The notes under the pieces are model-generated. The model saw only the letters and a list, made by a program, of their open reading frames with translations. It made no database searches and had not been told where the DNA came from. The translations under genes were made by a program, and so were the position numbers. From assembly GCA_022844005.1 (NCBI GenBank), contig JALHMN010000010.1:1-52262 (forward strand): 52,262 bases of DNA, in the 5' to 3' direction. The stretch comes from a bacterium (GTDB lineage: Bacteria > Pseudomonadota > Alphaproteobacteria > Ferrovibrionales > Ferrovibrionaceae). Positions within the stretch are counted from its first letter, which is position 1, and each line of letters opens with the position of its first letter. Positions 44,499 through 52,216 of the stretch are shown here, piece by piece.

Positions 44499-45058
44499 AG
44501 GGAACCGGGCTCCGGGGTGGCGCCTTCGACGCGCTTCTGGTGCAGGAACTCGACCCTGCCCATGAGGACCAGGATGCAGCGGGCCATCACCGCCAGCATG
44601 GCCAATCCCATGAAGACCGAGAACAGCATCAGGCAGATTTTCAGGAGATAGAGCGCCGGCATGCCGCCGAGCTGGTCGGAGGGCTCGCCCGCCTGGATGG
44701 AAAGCACCATGAAGGGCCAGGTGGTCCAGCCGAGGAGCACCAGCCAGGGAAGCAGGAAGATCGCCGAGCAGGCGAGTTCGACGGCCGCCTTGGTCCGGGG
44801 CTGCCAGCGGGCATAGAAGATATCGACCCGGACATGGCCGTCCTTCATCAGGACGTAGCCGGCGCCGAGTACGAACACCGCCGCGTGGATCCAGACGTAG
44901 AGTTCCTGCATCCAGACGTAGCCGGTCTCGAACCCGTAGCGCAGCACGACCACGGCTGCACAGACGAGCACCGTGCCGACCGTCCACCAGCCGACGATGC
45001 GCCCGATCATGTCCGTGAACGCATCCGCCGCGCGGACGAATGCAATCAATACCTTCAA
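44495..45058 (-). CDS. dctQ: TRAP transporter small permease subunit
   Basis: A 187-residue membrane protein with four predicted helices. It has WWTVGTVLVCAAVVVLRYGF, WMQELYVWIHAAVFVLGAGY, DGHVRVDIFYARW (the DctQ signature HVRVD) and the LVLLGWTTWPFMVLS segment. It pairs with DctM. The TTG at 45058 is the preferred start, with GGGGGAAGG before it; the frame continues further upstream without family character. It heads the minus-strand operon dctQ-dctM-small ORF, divergent from phnC. Both binding-protein genes are on the opposite strand, which is an unusual arrangement. Confidence 0.9.
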   Translation of the reverse strand: MKVLIAFVRAADAFTDMIGRIVGWWTVGTVLVCAAVVVLRYGFETGYVWMQELYVWIHAAVFVLGAGYVLMKDGHVRVDIFYARWQPRTKAAVELACSAIFLLPWLVLLGWTTWPFMVLSIQAGEPSDQLGGMPALYLLKICLMLFSVFMGLAMLAVMARCILVLMGRVEFLHQKRVEGATPEPGSL

Positions 45059-45226
45059 GCCGCCTTCCCCCCTGCCGCGGGTGGTGCCGTCCGCACCTTG
45101 GCCGCGATCTAAGCGGAAGCCCGGCGAAATAGCAAAGCGCCGGCGCCTGTCACCGATCCGCAATCCAACCGTCACCAACGAGTCCCGCGCGACCGGTACC
45201 GAGTCCGCGTCGAACAAGGGGATCAC

Positions 45227-46057
45227 ATGCTGGAAATCTCGGGCCTGACCAAGCGGTTCGGTACTCACGCGGCCGTCAACGCGGTGTCGCTGTCGGTGCC
45301 GGCGGGGCAGTTCGTCGGCGTCATCGGCCGTTCGGGAGCCGGCAAGTCCACGCTGCTGCGGCTGATCAACCGGCTGGAGGAACCGTCCGGGGGCTCGATC
45401 CGATTCGGCGACCAGGAGATCTCCACCCTGTCCGGCCGGGCCTTGCGCGCCTGGCGGGCGCGCTGCGCCATGGTGTTCCAGCAGTTCAACCTGGTCGGCC
45501 GGCTCGACGTGCTGAACAACGTGCTGCTGGGCCGGTCCTTCGTGGTCCCCACGGCCCGGGCACTGCTGAAGCTGTGGTCGGTCGACGACCGCGCCGCCGC
45601 GCTTTCCGCCCTGGAACAGCTCGATATCGGGCTGCTCGCGGCCCAGCGCGCCGAAACGCTGTCCGGCGGGCAGCAGCAGCGGGTCGCCATCGCCCGGGCG
45701 CTGCTGCAGGAGCCCGACATCATCCTGGCCGACGAGCCGATCGCCTCGCTCGACCCGCGCAACAGCCGCGTGGTGATGGACGCGCTCCGGCAGATCAACC
45801 GCGAACTCGGCATCACCGTGCTCTGCAACATGCACGATCTCGACGTCGCCAAGGCCTATTGCGACCGGCTGGTCGGGATGGCGCAGGGCCGCGTCGTGTT
45901 CGACGGCTTGCCCGAGGCCCTGACCGAGGACGAGGCGCGCGAACTCTACGGCCTCGAGGCCGCCGATGTCCTGGATATGACCCCGGAGACGCTGCAGCCG
46001 GTGGCCATGGCGGCCGAAGGCCGCCGCTTCGCCGGCCGCCGCGCCGCCGCCCACTGA
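45227..46057 (+). CDS. phnC: Phosphonate ABC transporter ATP-binding protein
   Basis: A 276-residue ATPase: Walker [11 protein letters not shown]-loop [20 protein letters not shown], signature LSGGQQQR, Walker [12 protein letters not shown] and switch His in CNMHDLDVA. The [14 protein letters not shown] stretch is typical of PhnC. It powers import of phosphonates, or in some organisms phosphite or phosphate esters. It is the first gene of phnCDEE. The rest of a C-P lyase operon is not in the window. Confidence 0.93.
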   Translation: MLEISGLTKRFGTHAAVNAVSLSVPAGQFVGVIGRSGAGKSTLLRLINRLEEPSGGSIRFGDQEISTLSGRALRAWRARCAMVFQQFNLVGRLDVLNNVLLGRSFVVPTARALLKLWSVDDRAAALSALEQLDIGLLAAQRAETLSGGQQQRVAIARALLQEPDIILADEPIASLDPRNSRVVMDALRQINRELGITVLCNMHDLDVAKAYCDRLVGMAQGRVVFDGLPEALTEDEARELYGLEAADVLDMTPETLQPVAMAAEGRRFAGRRAAAH

Positions 46058-46081
46058 TCCCAACCAGAAGGAAACCAAGCG

Positions 46082-46987
46082 ATGATCGATCGTCGTAGCC
46101 TGATTGCCGCCGCCGCCCTTGTCGCCTTCGCCGGCACCGCCCATGCCCAGGACTGGAAGGCGAAGTACCCCGAACTCGTCTTCGCCGTCGTGCCGGCCGA
46201 GAACGCCTCGGGCGTGACCGAGCGTTTCGGCCCCTTCATCGAGTACCTCTCGAAGGAAGTCGGCACCAAGGTGACGCTGCGTATCGCCAACGATTACGCC
46301 GCGGTGATCGAGGGCCAGCGCGCCGGCAACATCCATATCGGCTATTACGGCCCGGCTTCCTATGCCCGCGCCTACATCACCGGCACCAAGACCGAGCCCT
46401 TCGTCATCACCGTCAACACCGACGGCGCCGAGGGCTATCACTCGGTCTTCTATGTCCGCGCCGACAGCCCCTATCAGAAGATCGAGGATCTGAAGGGCAA
46501 GAACCTCGGCCTCGTCGATCCGAACTCCACCTCCGGCAACAACGTGCCGCGCTATGCACTGAACAAGATGAAGATCGAGCCGGAGGTCTTCTTCGGCAAG
46601 GTGGTGAATACGGGCAGCCATGAGAACGCCGTCCTGGCCCTGCACCAGAAGACCGTCGACGTGGCGACCAACTGGTACAACACCGACACCGATTCGAACT
46701 TGACCCGCATGCACAACAAGGGTCTGGTGAAGAAGGAAGACTTCCGCGTCATCTTCAAGTCCGACCTGATCGCGAATTCTCCCTTCGCCTATCATTCCGA
46801 CCTCCCCGCCGAACTGAAGGCCTCGATCAAGAAGGCCTTCGTGGAATCGCCGGTCAAGGCCAAGGCCGCCTTCGAGAAACTGTCCGACGGCAAGGACCGC
46901 GGCTTCAAGGAAGTCGACCACAAGTTCTTCGACGCCACGGTGGAACTGGTCCGCTTCGTCGACAGCCTGCGCAAGAAGAGCTCCTGA
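46082..46987 (+). CDS. phnD: Phosphonate ABC transporter substrate-binding protein
   Basis: A 301-residue periplasmic protein with signal peptide (RRSLIAAAALVAFAGTAHAQ). It shows the PhnD pattern ELVFAVVPAENASGVTERFG, YYGPASYARAYI, LGLVDPNSTSGNNVPRYAL and NTGSHENAVLAL, where the Ser-Thr-Ser-Gly run binds the phosphonate oxyanion in characterised PhnD. The ATG has AGAAGGAAA before it, 24 nt after phnC. Confidence 0.94.
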   Translation: MIDRRSLIAAAALVAFAGTAHAQDWKAKYPELVFAVVPAENASGVTERFGPFIEYLSKEVGTKVTLRIANDYAAVIEGQRAGNIHIGYYGPASYARAYITGTKTEPFVITVNTDGAEGYHSVFYVRADSPYQKIEDLKGKNLGLVDPNSTSGNNVPRYALNKMKIEPEVFFGKVVNTGSHENAVLALHQKTVDVATNWYNTDTDSNLTRMHNKGLVKKEDFRVIFKSDLIANSPFAYHSDLPAELKASIKKAFVESPVKAKAAFEKLSDGKDRGFKEVDHKFFDATVELVRFVDSLRKKSS

Positions 46988-47009
46988 ACCGATCGCGGCG
47001 GGGCGAGCC

Positions 47010-47894
47010 ATGAATGTGACCATCGCCCCGCTGCCGCCGGCCCGGCTGGCGGTGCTGACCGCGGCCTATCGCCAGAACATCGCGGCGCGGCGCCGCCAGG
47101 GCCTGATCCTGGCCCTGGCGGTGCTGGTCTGCACCGCCCTCGCCTCGATCTCGGCCGAGGTCAGCCCGCTGAAGCTGGTCGAGAACATCGGTAATTTCAC
47201 CACCTATATCGCCCGCCTGTTCTTTCTCGACAACGGCCGCTTCGTGCTGACCGATCCGGTCGAGTGGTACTGGGGCCTTGGCAAGTGGTCGCGGCTGCTC
47301 GCCGAGACATTGCTGATCGCCTATGTCGGCACCGCGCTCGGCGCCATCGGCGGGCTGTTCCTGTGCTTCCTCGCCGCCGCCAACCTCTCGACCAATGCCT
47401 GGATCCGCTGGCCGGTGCGCCGGTTCCTGGAATTCTCCCGCACGGTGCCGGAACTGGTTTTCGCGCTGATCTTCGTCATCGCCTTCGGCCTCGGGCCCGT
47501 GCCCGGCGTGCTGGCCATCGCCATCCACACCATGGGCGCGCTCGGCAAGCAGTTCTTCGAGGTGGCCGAGAACATCGACATGCGCCCGGTGGAGGGCGTC
47601 ACCGCCACGGGCGGTACCTGGAGCACGATGGTCCGCTTCGCCGTGCTGCCGCAGGTCGCCTCCAACTTCGTCAGCTACACCCTGCTGCGCTTCGAGATCA
47701 ACGTGCGCGGCGCCTCGGTCATGGGCTTCGTCGGCGCCGGCGGCATCGGGCAGGACCTCCTGGAAGCGATCCGCAAGTTCTACTATTCCGACGTCTCCGC
47801 CATCCTGCTGCTGATCATCGGCACGGTGATGCTGATCGACCTCGGCACCGAACGGCTGCGGCATCGCATCCTGCACCTGGAGGGGCGGAAGTGA
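47010..47894 (+). CDS. phnE: Phosphonate ABC transporter permease 1
   Basis: A 294-residue permease with about six helices. The characteristic FLEFSRTVPELVFALIFVIA stretch, the GTALGAIGGLFLCFLAAANL segment and the EAA loop NIDMRPVEGVTATGGTWSTM are present. A helix near residue 45 and a long periplasmic loop precede the core. The stop overlaps the next GTG start (GTGA), so both permeases are made together. Confidence 0.92.
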   Translation: MNVTIAPLPPARLAVLTAAYRQNIAARRRQGLILALAVLVCTALASISAEVSPLKLVENIGNFTTYIARLFFLDNGRFVLTDPVEWYWGLGKWSRLLAETLLIAYVGTALGAIGGLFLCFLAAANLSTNAWIRWPVRRFLEFSRTVPELVFALIFVIAFGLGPVPGVLAIAIHTMGALGKQFFEVAENIDMRPVEGVTATGGTWSTMVRFAVLPQVASNFVSYTLLRFEINVRGASVMGFVGAGGIGQDLLEAIRKFYYSDVSAILLLIIGTVMLIDLGTERLRHRILHLEGRK

Positions 47895-48736
47895 CCGAAC
47901 TGGAACGCCTGAAGCGCCAGCACCCGGCCATTTTCGCGCCCTCGATCGGCCAGCGCTTCGGCGGGCCGATCGCGGCCGGCGGCATTGCGCTGTCGCTGAT
48001 CGGCGGGCTGTGGCATCTCGGCTTCTCGCCCGGGCGGATCGTCGACGGCATGGGCCAGCTCGGCACCATGATCGGCCTGATGTTCCCCCCCGATCCCGGC
48101 AGTTTCGCCCGCGCCATGATCTACCTGAACGCGCTTGGCGAGACGGTGGCCATCGCCTTCCTCGGGACCTTCGCCGCCGCCATCCTGGCCATGCCGCTCG
48201 GGCTGCTGGCGGCGAAGAACGTGGTCGCCAACCGTATCGTTCATTTCCTCTCCCGCCGCGGGTTGGACAGCATCCGCGGCGTCGACACGCTGATCTGGGC
48301 GCTCATCTGGATCAACGTGGTGGGCTTGGGCCCCTTCGCCGGCGTGCTCGCCATCCTCACCTCCGACATCGGCACCTTCGGCAAGCTGTTCTCGGAAGCG
48401 ATCGAGGCCGCCGACAAGCGCCCGGTCGAGGGCGTGCTGTCGACCGGCGCCGGACCGCTGCACCGGATCCGCTTCGGCATCCTGCCGGGCGTCTTCCCGG
48501 TGATGCTGGGCCAGGTGCTGTATTATTTCGAGAGCAACACCCGCTCGGCCACCATCATCGGCATCGTCGGCGCCGGCGGCATCGGCCTGCATCTGGCCGA
48601 GCAAATCCGCACGCTGGAATTCGGCCATGTGGCCTTCATCGTGCTCAGCATCCTGGCCGCCGTCGCCGTCATCGACGCGATCTCGGGGCGCTTACGCTTC
48701 GCCATCATCGGCAAGCGCGCGGTGCCGGTGGATTGA
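47891..48736 (+). CDS. phnE: Phosphonate ABC transporter permease 2
   Basis: A 281-residue second PhnE-type permease. It carries LGETVAIAFLGTFAAAILAM, GLDSIRGVDTLIWALIWINV, ADKRPVEGVLSTGAGPLHRI (EAA loop) and ESNTRSATIIGIVGAGGIGL. Two permease genes are common in alphaproteobacterial phnCDEE operons. The GTG start overlaps the phnE1 stop. The reading frame is open well upstream of it, but that part is inside phnE1 and not permease-like. Confidence 0.92.
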   Translation: MTELERLKRQHPAIFAPSIGQRFGGPIAAGGIALSLIGGLWHLGFSPGRIVDGMGQLGTMIGLMFPPDPGSFARAMIYLNALGETVAIAFLGTFAAAILAMPLGLLAAKNVVANRIVHFLSRRGLDSIRGVDTLIWALIWINVVGLGPFAGVLAILTSDIGTFGKLFSEAIEAADKRPVEGVLSTGAGPLHRIRFGILPGVFPVMLGQVLYYFESNTRSATIIGIVGAGGIGLHLAEQIRTLEFGHVAFIVLSILAAVAVIDAISGRLRFAIIGKRAVPVD

Positions 48737-48755
48737 GAGGTCGGCGCCGCGGCTT

Positions 48756-48799
48756 CCTCGTCCTTCGAGACGACCACTTCGCGGTCCCTCAGGATGAGG
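48756..48799. repeat. Large extragenic inverted repeat, arm 1
   Basis: A 44-bp arm (starts CCTCGTCCTTCGAGACG, ends CCCTCAGGATGAGG). It matches the reverse complement of 48825-48869 with some substitutions. This CCTCGTCCTTCGAGAC type of element is familiar from alphaproteobacterial intergenic regions. Confidence 0.7.
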
Positions 48800-48824
48800 A
48801 AGCCCAATTCAACATAGAGATAGT

Positions 48825-48869
48825 CCTCATGCTGAGGAGGCTGTGAAACAGCCGTCTCGAAGCACGAGG
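48825..48869. repeat. Large extragenic inverted repeat, arm 2
   Basis: A 45-bp arm (starts CCTCATGCTGAGGAGG, ends CGTCTCGAAGCACGAGG), separated from arm 1 by 25 bp of A+T-richer sequence. It lies between the convergent phnE and unknown genes, where a long hairpin could end both transcripts. Confidence 0.7.
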
Positions 48870-48893
48870 ACGGACCCATCGCACCCGCCGCCG

Positions 48894-49970
48894 TCAGAAC
48901 ACCGGCGCCGATCCGCGCGGGCCGATCTCCCATTCGAAGGCGTCGTCACCCTGGTCCATGCGGGCCAGCACCCGCACGCGCAGGAAGCGGTCGTGCACCG
49001 AGAGCATGCCCTCGAGAAGGCCGTTCCAGGCCTCGAAGGCGGAAGCGGGCACGCCCTGGACGCCGCGCATCAGGCGCCAGCCGGTCTGGCGGATGCGGAC
49101 GGTCCCCTGCCCCGCCTCGATGCTGACGGGGTCGTCCTGGGCCATGGCGAGAGCAGCCCAGAGCCTGGCGAAGGAGAGCGCACTGTCGTCGGCCACGCCC
49201 AGGGTGCGCGCCATGTCGTCATAGAACTGCATGCCGATCTGCACGGCGGCGACATGGCCGAGGCGCGCCGCCTCCGCCGGGCCGAAGAGAGCGGCGAGGA
49301 CCGGCAGGCCGTTCTTTATGTAGTCCATCGCATAGTTGCGGCTGGCCTTGGCGAGGCGCGCGGGCGTCCAGTCGGTGCTGGAGAGCTTCGGCGCCGCGGC
49401 CGGGTCGAAGCGCGGCGGCAACTCGCCCGGCGAGTAGCGCAGCCGCTCGTCGGGGGCGAGCGGCCGGTCGTGCTCGAGGAAATAGCCCGACAGGCCGGGC
49501 TGGCCGTCGGTGGTCTGCTGGGTGCAGACGAATCCGAGCTTGGGATTGCCGAGGCTGATGCCGTTATGGGCGTACCAGCCGCGCAGCACGCCGCGGGAGA
49601 CGTCGGAGGGGATGCCGCAGAGCGCCACGCCGTCGTAGATCCAGCGCGGGGGAACGAAATGGACCCAGGCTTTCCGGTCGGACTCGCGCATGAACTGCAC
49701 CTTCACGCCGCCGACGCCGTTCGACAGATAGTGATAGCCCGCCGCCTTCACCGCATCGGGTTCGTGGGCCAGACCGAGCTTCTCGATCCCGGGCAGGAAC
49801 TTCTCCAGGTGCTGGCGCCGGAACAGGCCATAAGTGAATTCGCCCGCGTCGGCGGCGCTGCGCCGGGAAACCAGGGTCAGCAGGAGGCCGGTGAGCCAGT
49901 GGTGATAGAGCGTTCCGACGGCCCGCCAGCCCGCCTCCATGGCGGCCCCGGTCGGCAATTCTGCAGTCAC
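48894..49970 (-). CDS. Protein of unknown function coupled to an IMPase-family phosphatase
   Basis: A 358-residue soluble protein I do not recognise. No signal peptide is seen; only a short hydrophobic stretch near residue 25 (HHWLTGLLLTLVS). Features include a GLFRRQHLEKFLPGIEKLGL segment, KAAGYHYLSNGVGGVKVQFM, RSWYAHN-type sequence (RGVLRGWYAHNGISLGNPKLG), and a C-terminal ARLWAALAMAQDDPVSIEAG. Several His, Trp and Tyr residues are spread along it. The GTG start overlaps the phosphatase stop by 4 nt (GTGA), so the two are made together. Its neighbours suggest a role in metabolism of a phosphorylated small molecule. Confidence 0.8.
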   Translation of the reverse strand: MTAELPTGAAMEAGWRAVGTLYHHWLTGLLLTLVSRRSAADAGEFTYGLFRRQHLEKFLPGIEKLGLAHEPDAVKAAGYHYLSNGVGGVKVQFMRESDRKAWVHFVPPRWIYDGVALCGIPSDVSRGVLRGWYAHNGISLGNPKLGFVCTQQTTDGQPGLSGYFLEHDRPLAPDERLRYSPGELPPRFDPAAAPKLSSTDWTPARLAKASRNYAMDYIKNGLPVLAALFGPAEAARLGHVAAVQIGMQFYDDMARTLGVADDSALSFARLWAALAMAQDDPVSIEAGQGTVRIRQTGWRLMRGVQGVPASAFEAWNGLLEGMLSVHDRFLRVRVLARMDQGDDAFEWEIGPRGSAPVF

Positions 49971-50797
49971 GGCGTTCCCTCTTCTTCCTTGAAAAACGTA
50001 TCGCGGAGCGTGGTCCAGGTGGCTTCGTCGGGCGCCACCAGGAGCGGCGCTGCCCGCGTCGGGATGTCGAGGCGATAGCGTTCGCCGTCGATGCGGGCGG
50101 CATGGCCGCCGGCCTCGGCATGGATGAGGAGGCCGGCGACGTGGTCCCAGGGTTGGGTGCGGTGATAGACGGCGAAGCTGATCGCCCCCTCCAGCATGCC
50201 GAGATATTCCTGGGCGCAGCAGCGGAAGCCCAGGATCGAGCCGATGCGGTTGGCCCGGTAGGCCATGCGGGCGACCGTCTGCCGGTCGCCGTTGCGGCTG
50301 TTCAGCACGCCGTGCATGGCGGGCAGGCTGCGCGGCACGGGCACCCGCATCCGCCGGCCTTCGAGGAAGGCGCCCTTCCCCCGCACCGCCGTCGCCATGC
50401 GGCCGCGCACGGGATCGTAGATCCAGCCGGCCTCGGCCACGCCGTCGACCAGATAGGCCAGGATGACCGCGAAAAGCGGCAGGCCGCTGGCGAAATTGAG
50501 GGTACCGTCGACGGGATCCAATATCCAGGCGGTGCGCGCACCGGGCAGGCGCGGGACCAGGCTGGGGTCCTCGGCCGCCGCTTCCTCCCCCACCATCAGG
50601 GCGTTCGGGTCGAATTCACGCAGGCGGAGGGACAGGAGGCGTTCGGATTCGAGATCGGCCGCGGTCACCAGGTCGTGCGGGCCTTCCTTCTCGTAGGTGT
50701 CGCCGGGGGCGAGACGGCGGAAGCGCGGCAGGATCGCCGTCTCCGCCACTTCGCGGATCGCCGTCCCCACCGCCGTCATGAACGCTTCGTCGATCAC
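49967..50797 (-). CDS. Inositol monophosphatase-family phosphatase
   Basis: A 276-residue Mg-dependent phosphatase. The metal-binding motifs are all present: VGEEAAAEDP (Glu71), ILDPVDGTLNF (Asp94, Asp97, Gly98, Thr99) and QPWDHVAGLLIHAEAGG (Asp in the WDxAAG-type motif). The fold hydrolyses inositol phosphate, 3'-phosphoadenosine phosphate, histidinol phosphate or fructose-bisphosphate, and the substrate cannot be chosen here. The GTG at 50797 is preferred because GGAGGG lies 10 nt upstream; an ATG at 50779 is the alternative. It is probably the first gene of a two-gene operon with the unknown protein. Confidence 0.88.
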   Translation of the reverse strand: MIDEAFMTAVGTAIREVAETAILPRFRRLAPGDTYEKEGPHDLVTAADLESERLLSLRLREFDPNALMVGEEAAAEDPSLVPRLPGARTAWILDPVDGTLNFASGLPLFAVILAYLVDGVAEAGWIYDPVRGRMATAVRGKGAFLEGRRMRVPVPRSLPAMHGVLNSRNGDRQTVARMAYRANRIGSILGFRCCAQEYLGMLEGAISFAVYHRTQPWDHVAGLLIHAEAGGHAARIDGERYRLDIPTRAAPLLVAPDEATWTTLRDTFFKEEEGTP

Positions 50798-50856
50798 GCG
50801 CAGGCACCCTCCGCACCAAGCCTCGGAGCAAGCGCCCCGCTGCTCCATCCCGTCGC

Positions 50857-51639
50857 TCAGCCGACAATAGGCGCCTCGGCGCGCGGGGGCGATAGGCCGG
50901 GGGGCGATACCGCGACGGGGTCCTGGGCCAGGGGCCGCCCGCGTTCGCGCCGCAACAGCACGAACTTGTAGGGCGCGCCCTCGGCCTCGATCTTGGCCAC
51001 CAGCCCCTCGCAGAGCTTGTGCAGCCGGAACTGGAAGGAGGGATCATTGGCGAAATCGCGCGCCATGGCCTGGGACATGCGCTCGAAGAGGCGCTTGCGC
51101 TCGGCTTTCAGCTCGGCCGGGCTCAAGGGACGCTTCGGCGCGTCCTCCAGCCGCTCGAGCCCGCAGAGCTTGCCGATCATCCCCTCGGCGCGGAGCGCGG
51201 CATTGGACTGGCCCTGGGCGAGCGCCTGGTCGCGGATCAGTTCGAGGGATTCCAGATGCTCCTCCGCGGTCGGCGGTTCCTGCTTGCCGGCCAAGGGGTT
51301 ATGGCCATTCCGGTCGGTGTGGTCGCGGAACGCCTGTTCCGCCTCAGGCGGAAGCGGCGTTCCGCTTTCGACGCCGACCCAGCCCTTGGCGCGCAGCTCG
51401 CGCACCGCACCCCGAACCGCCCGGTCGGTGAGGCCGAGGTCGCGGGCGAGGCGGAGCGTCGGCACCTTCGCCGGCAAAGTCGGGCATTCCGGGTCTTCCA
51501 GAATGAGCGCCACCATCACCTGTTTCGCGGCCGGCGTGAGGGTCTTGGCGCCGATCACGGCACCGATGCGGGAACGGAGGAGTGTGAGGAGAGCGGTGGG
51601 GGAGCCCGGAAGGAGAAATTCGCCTGACATAAGCGCCAT
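50857..51639 (-). CDS. Winged-helix-type transcriptional regulator (unknown target)
   Basis: A 260-residue protein. Residues about 35-95 look like a winged helix: LTPAAKQVMVALILED, then LRLARDLGLTDRAVRGAVRE as the helix-turn-helix and KGWVGVE as the wing. The rest is helical and charged (AEEHLESLELIRDQALAQGQ, a basic PKRPLSPAELKAERKRLFE region), with a hydrophilic C-terminus. It is probably a DNA-binding regulator, perhaps of the ArsR/MarR/replication-initiator-like group; I do not recognise the exact family. The ATG at 51639 is the longer choice and ATG 51630 the other; neither has a good ribosome site. A promoter and a palindrome overlapping its start site suggest autoregulation. Confidence 0.65.
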   Translation of the reverse strand: MALMSGEFLLPGSPTALLTLLRSRIGAVIGAKTLTPAAKQVMVALILEDPECPTLPAKVPTLRLARDLGLTDRAVRGAVRELRAKGWVGVESGTPLPPEAEQAFRDHTDRNGHNPLAGKQEPPTAEEHLESLELIRDQALAQGQSNAALRAEGMIGKLCGLERLEDAPKRPLSPAELKAERKRLFERMSQAMARDFANDPSFQFRLHKLCEGLVAKIEAEGAPYKFVLLRRERGRPLAQDPVAVSPPGLSPPRAEAPIVG

Positions 51640-51644
51640 CCGTG

Positions 51645-51657
51645 ATTTGAATCAAAT
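51645..51657. promoter_or_regulatory. Candidate operator ATTTGA-A-TCAAAT
   Basis: A perfect palindrome of two 6-bp arms around one base. It sits where the predicted minus-strand transcript starts, 6-18 bp before the regulator ATG. This is a typical place for self-repression. Confidence 0.45.
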
Positions 51658-51663
51658 TTCTGC

Positions 51664-51692
51664 ATTTTAACACAAAATATATCCACGGGCAA
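51664..51692 (-). promoter_or_regulatory. Promoter of the winged-helix regulator
   Basis: On the minus strand: TTGCCC (51692-51687), 17-bp spacer, TAAAAT (51669-51664). The -10 matches consensus at five of six positions and the spacer is ideal. The sequence between is A+T-rich. The leader would be only about 17 nt. Confidence 0.6.
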
Positions 51693-51794
51693 TTTCTGAT
51701 TCCGCTGACGCACGAATTTGCTTTGAAAGCTCAATACCAGGGTTCGCAAGCTCGCTACTGCGCGCGGCTGCGCAATCGGCTATCTCCTTCGCCC

Positions 51795-52205
51795 ATGGAC
51801 CTTTTCTTCTACGGCACCCTGATGGACCTCGACGTGCTGTCCCGCGTGACGGGGCGGCCGTTTACCGCCGCGCAGCTTCTGCCGGCGACGCTTTCAGGCT
51901 GGCGCCGGGTGCGGGCGCTGGGCGAGCCCTACCCCATCGTACTGCCTGAGCCGGGCGGCATGGTGCGGGGCGTGGTCGTGCGCGACCTGACGGATGCCGA
52001 TGTGGCCAAGCTCTCCCACTACGAAGGGAGCAAGTACGACCTGGTGCCGGCCGATGCCGAGATCGGCGGCAGGCCGCATCCGGTGCGGTTCTACCGGCCC
52101 GGGCCGGCCTTCAAGACCGATCCCGAACCCTGGGAGTTCGACGCCTGGGTGAAGAACGAAAAGACCGCCTTTCTGAAGCGGGTTTCCGACCGCGGCTTTG
52201 CCTGA
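51795..52205 (+). CDS. Gamma-glutamylcyclotransferase family protein
   Basis: A 136-residue protein of the AIG2/GGCT fold. It begins MDLFFYGTLMDLDVL, the YGTLM phosphate-like binding loop of the family, and has YEGSKYDLVPADAEIGG with the expected catalytic Glu. Enzymes of this fold cyclise gamma-glutamyl compounds to 5-oxoproline, and others act on gamma-glutamylamines; which applies is not clear. The ATG at 51795 gives the normal family start, and the frame extends upstream with non-family sequence. A partial gene follows 11 nt after it. Confidence 0.82.
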   Translation: MDLFFYGTLMDLDVLSRVTGRPFTAAQLLPATLSGWRRVRALGEPYPIVLPEPGGMVRGVVVRDLTDADVAKLSHYEGSKYDLVPADAEIGGRPHPVRFYRPGPAFKTDPEPWEFDAWVKNEKTAFLKRVSDRGFA

Positions 52206-52216
52206 AGGAGCGCGCC

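Noticed and set aside
44495-47023. 842-codon version of dctQ
   Set aside because: The upstream 650 codons are antisense to phnC and phnD; the TTG at 45058 with a good ribosome site starts the DctQ sequence.
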